Below are positions 62,101-64,000 of a stretch of DNA of 64,000 nt, in pieces. The notes beneath the pieces were generated by a model. It saw only the letters and a list, made by a program, of their open reading frames with translations, ran no database searches and was not told the origin of the DNA. This DNA is from Montifringilla adamsi. Taxonomy: Eukaryota > Chordata > Aves > Passeriformes > Passeridae. The stretch is from positions 11,318,429 to 11,382,428 of the forward strand of contig JAGGNK010006892.1 in NCBI GenBank assembly GCA_017590115.1. The letters are read 5' to 3'. Made by a program: the position numbers and the translations under genes. Numbering within the stretch: position 1 is the stretch's first letter; each line of letters opens with the position of its first letter.

Positions 62101-63088
62101 TAGTCCACCCAGCATTTCTGTTTCATCTGACAATGTATCATTGCAATACACTTCTAATGCTAGGTTGAAATGGATCCTAATTCTGGAATTTTTATCACTC
62201 TGAATCCTGCTGGAAAAGGTTATGGAGGAAGACAAAAACTGCCTGATAACCTCAAGCAACTTTTCAGGCCAGTTGCTATGACTCATCCAGACAATGAACT
62301 CATTGCAGAAGTTATTTTGTATTCAGAAGGCTTTAAGGATGCTAAAATACTGGGTAGAAAATTAGTGGCTATTTTTAATCTAGCAAGGTAAGCTTTCACC
62401 ATCCCGCCTCTCCCCTCCTTAGTAAAGTTACCTTTCTAATTCTCTTCCCTTGTAGCTCTTAAATCTAAGTGGTTTACCATGCAATTTTCTGTACAGATAC
62501 TTTTAATTTATAAAGTTAAAATACAGCAATATGTTGGGAGGTCAAGATGTGAAAATATCTTCAATTCAGTTACAGTCTCAAGGGAGAAAATTGCTGCTCC
62601 CCTAGTATCTCACTAAATAGAAGTGTGAGCATATGAATGCTGACAAGCACTGTGTTGTATTGAACTCTTAAAATTGTTGAAATGCAAGTGACTATTTGGT
62701 TAAAACTATATGTATTAGAGAGTACAAAGATCAGAAGTTATAGTGAACGCTCTTAGAGTCAATAATAAATACGTGTTGAATATAACCCCTCTGAAAATTC
62801 CAGTGTCATTGTTGTATTTCTGAAGTGCATTTCAGGTGACACTACATCCAATGACACTACAAATATGTGCCAATGACCAAACCACACTTTTATAAGTGTG
62901 TTCATTCATCAACCCAAAATTTCAGATGGTGCCACCTAGAGCTTATTACAATATTGTTGTTTTTAAATTCAGGGAGCTTCTGACACCACAGCAGCACTAT
63001 GATTGGGGTTTACGAGCACTGAAGACTGTTTTGAGAGGCTGTGGCAGTCTTCTTCATCAGCTGAAGAAAAGTGATGCAAAGCAAGAGG
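34961..63088 (+). CDS. DYNC2H1: Cytoplasmic dynein 2 heavy chain 1, 5' 36 coding exons (partial)
   Basis: Motor heavy chain of dynein-2, which drives retrograde intraflagellar transport in cilia. Exons: 34961-35161, 37494-37664, 38192-38327, 38627-38745, 39296-39440, 40197-40429, 40667-40801, 40895-41008, 41188-41299, 41452-41576, 42679-42854, 44203-44398, 44986-45081, 45597-45749, 45859-45957, 48101-48240, 48329-48557, 49011-49138, 50433-50548, 51802-51929, 53399-53548, 54326-54531, 55372-55527, 55618-55732, 56222-56392, 56581-56963, 57707-57839, 57930-58047, 58205-58317, 58409-58528, 58971-59121, 60641-60843, 61306-61488, 61851-62033, 62164-62387, 62973-63088. They total 5,677 nt, 1,892 codons plus one base, with no stop or phase break. 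That is about 44% of the roughly 4,300-residue family length. The start has a full Kozak context (GCCGCCACCATGG). The product covers tail, linker and AAA1. Intron 15 uses a GC donor. The rest lies beyond the window. Confidence 0.97.
35162..37493 (+). other. DYNC2H1 intron 1
   Basis: A 2.3-kb intron that begins in the CpG island. The ERVL-type LTR at 35327-35897 interrupts it. The stretch 35900-36490 is moderately GC-balanced with open frames on both strands (up to 127 codons) that I cannot assign. The remainder is AT-rich. Confidence 0.85.
35327..35897 (-). mobile_element. ERVL-type LTR, antisense in DYNC2H1 intron 1
   Basis: On the minus strand the element starts TGTTCTTGTTTCAGC, has the AGAGTTAATTTTCTGACAG block near its start, and ends GGGGTTAAACCA. 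This is the layout of an abundant avian ERVL LTR group. The middle holds the conserved GGAATATCCCTCTGGCCAGC and CAGCTTCTTGTGC blocks. No internal retroviral genes flank it, so it is a solo LTR. The flanks CTGCC and CTGTC may be a target duplication with one mismatch, in which case the left border lies one base further left. The family name is from memory. Confidence 0.75.
37494..41576 (+). CDS. DYNC2H1: DYNC2H1 exons 2-10: N-terminal tail
   Basis: These nine exons encode residues about 68-497, the start of the heavy-chain tail (DHC_N1 region). The tail dimerises and carries the intermediate and light intermediate chains. Recognisable blocks are [66 protein letters not shown] and [18 protein letters not shown]. 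All splice sites are GT-AG. Intron 7, between 40801 and 40895, is only 93 bases. Confidence 0.94.
41577..42678 (+). other. DYNC2H1 intron 10
   Basis: A 1.1-kb AT-rich intron. I recognise no element, RNA gene or extra exon. Confidence 0.8.
42679..51929 (+). CDS. DYNC2H1: DYNC2H1 exons 11-20: tail continued
   Basis: Residues about 498-984. Conserved blocks include [108 protein letters not shown] and [20 protein letters not shown]. Exon 15 ends in SLESQ at a GC donor and exon 16 starts [10 protein letters not shown]. Exon 18 (49011-49138) follows an acceptor with a weak pyrimidine tract. Large introns (42855-44202, 45958-48100, 49139-50432, 50549-51801) contain the CR1 and SINE copies listed here and otherwise no recognised element. 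Confidence 0.93.
46413..46465 (-). mobile_element. CR1 LINE 3' end fragment
   Basis: AGAATCATAGAATCGTTAAG followed by TTTGGAAAAGACCC is the reverse complement of the CR1 3' terminus, including one and a half of the 8-base terminal repeats. It lies in DYNC2H1 intron 15, antisense to the gene. Confidence 0.75.
47276..47404 (+). mobile_element. tRNA-derived SINE with CR1-like tail (TguSINE1-like)
   Basis: The head (47276-47346) resembles a tRNA, with an A box in TAGCTCAGTTGG and a B box in GGTTTGACTCC. The body ends in CCATATGGACAATTCACTTA. A CR1-type tail follows directly (GGACTTGATGATCC, then GGGTCCCTTCCAGCTGAG). This composite matches the SINE described from zebra finch, which I recall as tRNA-Ile-derived and mobilised by CR1 enzymes. 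The copy is diverged and sits in DYNC2H1 intron 15. It is not a functional tRNA gene. Confidence 0.8.
47820..47980 (-). mobile_element. CR1 LINE fragment
   Basis: Reverse-complement CR1 3' region: a TTGAGTTAGAAGGGGCC block, GGACCAACTCCCTGCTCCTG, then GTTGTCCAGATGGTCTTTAA and GCATGGTGCCATGACCCAG. It is diverged from the consensus. It ends about 120 bases upstream of DYNC2H1 exon 16. Confidence 0.75.
50091..50184. repeat. Degenerate minisatellite in DYNC2H1 intron 18
   Basis: About five imperfect tandem copies of a unit around ACATTTTCTAACTATT, with units of roughly 15-17 bases and one longer spacer. It lies about 250 bases upstream of exon 19. Confidence 0.75.
51930..53398 (+). other. DYNC2H1 intron 20
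   Basis: A 1.5-kb AT-rich intron. I see no recognisable repeat family, RNA gene or extra exon. Confidence 0.8.
53399..60843 (+). CDS. DYNC2H1: DYNC2H1 exons 21-32: end of tail and linker domain
   Basis: Residues about 985-1657. Exons 21-22 give the end of the tail ([37 protein letters not shown] and a lysine-rich predicted coiled segment). From exon 23 the sequence is the linker (DHC_N2): [100 protein letters not shown] and [11 protein letters not shown]. The linker is the lever that swings during the power stroke. Exon 26 is the largest here (383 nt). Intron 23 is only 90 bases. Exon 24's donor is followed by a partial duplicate. Confidence 0.95.
55713..55766 (+). repeat. Tandem duplicate of exon 24 end and splice donor
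   Basis: The 25 bases at 55713-55737, covering the last codons of exon 24 and its GTAAG donor, recur at 55742-55766 with about three mismatches (period 29). The second copy also has a GTAAT donor-like site. Confidence 0.8.
55765..55835 (+). mobile_element. CR1 LINE 3' end fragment
   Basis: GGTGATCTCTAAGGTCGTTT followed by CAACTCAAATAATTCTGTGA is the CR1 3' end in forward orientation, ending in decayed ATTCTGTGA-type repeats. It lies directly after the exon 24 duplicate in DYNC2H1 intron 24. Confidence 0.75.
59122..60640 (+). other. DYNC2H1 intron 31
   Basis: A 1.5-kb intron. Apart from a polypyrimidine tract at 60327-60379 it holds nothing I can recognise. Confidence 0.8.
60327..60379. repeat. 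Polypyrimidine (CT-rich) tract
   Basis: More than 50 bases almost entirely of C and T on the plus strand, with CTCTCC and CTCTCTC words. It is about 260 bases upstream of DYNC2H1 exon 32, too far to be its own splice-site pyrimidine tract. Confidence 0.8.
61306..63088 (+). CDS. DYNC2H1: DYNC2H1 exons 33-36: AAA1 motor module
   Basis: Residues about 1658-1892. AAA1 is the main ATP-hydrolysing ring module. The Walker A loop GPAGTGKT is at residues about 1690-1697. Walker B is in CFDEFNR (about 1740-1746), with the catalytic glutamate present. The sensor-I region [13 protein letters not shown] has its asparagine near 1793. The [20 protein letters not shown] block in exon 36 leads towards AAA2. 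All catalytic residues I can see are intact, so this reads as an active motor gene. Exons 33, 34 and 35 (183, 183 and 224 nt) each carry one core motif. Confidence 0.97.
61603..61671. repeat. TTA/GTA trinucleotide microsatellite
   Basis: Interrupted TTA and GTA/GTT triplets over about 70 bases in DYNC2H1 intron 33. Confidence 0.85.
62388..62972 (+). other. DYNC2H1 intron 35
   Basis: A 585-base AT-rich intron with no recognised element. Confidence 0.85.
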
Positions 63089-63650
63089 GTAAGACTGACC
63101 ATACCAAACTTTTGATTCTTTGGAGTCTTATACAAATATAATTCACTCCAGCTTTTTTGTTCACTGGACTTTTAAAAAGCCATGGCTTTTATCTATAGGC
63201 AATTTAGGAAAGAAGAAAATACCTATGAAAGCCCACCTTCACTAGGAGATCACAAAAGATTTGTCATATTCTAGATTGAGCTTTTCTATGAGGATAAGAA
63301 CACAGATTACAGACTTTATTTGGGAATAATTTTAAATGATTTTCAGTCTTGTTTTCACTTGGCTTAGGACAGGAAAGTGATTCTTCTGATCCTCTTAGTA
63401 TTCATTAGTTTTCAGACCATTTTCACTCTGAGTTTTGCAAAAAATTGTCACATGGCTCTAGATTCAGATTGGTAGACAGAGACGAATATAAGGATGGGTT
63501 AGAATGATAGAAATGTATTGGGCTAGACTGAGTCACTGCATTTTTAAAAGATTTTTTAAGTTATTGTTGTTTAGGTGTTAAATGAGAGGGGATTAAAGAG
63601 TATGGAATGGATGAACATTTCACATCTTTAGAAGACAACTGCTGGTTCCT
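63089..63650 (+). other. DYNC2H1 intron 36, start
   Basis: AT-rich intron sequence after the GTAAGA donor. No further exon is present before the window ends. Confidence 0.8.
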
Positions 63651-64000
63651 GTTTATCCTGGTAGGTTCCAGCCGGGCTGTGCCCGGTGGACTGCCGAGGC
63701 CAGGATAGTCTCAGCGGAGGCTCAGACTTGGTCCGATGTCCCAAGCCATTCCCAGCTGCAGGCAGCCAAGCAAGCTCAAGTGATTTCAGCTCTTTAGTGA
63801 TTATCAGCTCTGTGTGATTATCTGCTCTTTTGGCTTGCTTGGGCCGAGGCAGCAGAGGCAGGGAGAGAGAGGAGAAGCGCTGTATAAGGTTCTGCAGGAT
63901 TCTTTATTAGGTCTTCCATGAAGGTTTCTCAGTGACTGCTCTTCTGCCGAACCAGGCAGAATTAGGGGTTTTTATACCCTACAGAGGTTTTGAAAACAAT
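63651..64000 (-). mobile_element. Endogenous retrovirus LTR, antisense, cut by the window edge
   Basis: The composition changes sharply from AT-rich intron to GC-balanced sequence near 63650. Read on the minus strand it has a TATA box (GGGTATAAAAACC, 63966-63978), an AATAAA poly(A) signal (63903-63908) about 60 bases later, a C/T-rich segment, and a GC-rich end with a CCGGGC/GCCCGG hairpin. That order matches the U3-end, R and U5 parts of a retroviral LTR. Its upstream U3 part lies beyond the window. No primer-binding site is clear next to its inner end, so I cannot tell a solo LTR from part of a longer provirus. The family is not identified. Confidence 0.6.

Overview
The window is eukaryotic nuclear DNA from a bird, most likely a songbird. 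It holds two genes arranged head to head. DCUN1D5 lies on the minus strand and all eight coding exons are present. The 5' part of DYNC2H1 lies on the plus strand, with 36 coding exons (about 1,892 codons) before the window ends inside an intron. Every exon was placed by matching translated blocks to the known vertebrate proteins and then fixing the splice sites; the reading phase is continuous across all joins in both genes. The bird assignment rests on several CR1 LINE 3' ends, an ERVL-type LTR of a kind I recognise from avian genomes, and a tRNA-headed SINE with a CR1-like tail that resembles the songbird TguSINE1 family.

Layout: 1-20,462 is intergenic, AT-rich and without a supportable protein gene. 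It contains CR1 fragments, long A-tracts and one isolated CpG-rich island (about 9,040-9,400) followed by a consensus splice donor. DCUN1D5 coding exons run from 33,544 down to 20,705, with a poly(A) signal near 20,463. A GC-rich, CpG-dense region (about 33,140-35,200) contains the first exons of both genes and acts as a shared bidirectional promoter. It carries ETS, GC-box and YY1-like motifs, an RFX-type X-box close to DYNC2H1, and an exact 89-bp tandem duplication. DYNC2H1 then occupies 34,961 to the window edge. It encodes the tail, the linker and the AAA1 nucleotide-binding module with intact Walker A, Walker B and sensor motifs.

Function: DCUN1D5 is a cullin neddylation co-factor, and DYNC2H1 is the motor heavy chain for retrograde intraflagellar transport in cilia. 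They share promoter DNA but I see no functional link between them. The order DCUN1D5 then DYNC2H1, divergently transcribed, matches the arrangement known in mammals.

I do not see a previously undescribed biological system here. The observations most worth checking are an 86-bp perfect palindrome in a DCUN1D5 intron, the tandem duplication and X-box in the shared promoter, a GC-AG intron and a duplicated splice donor in DYNC2H1, and the orphan CpG island near 9.2 kb.
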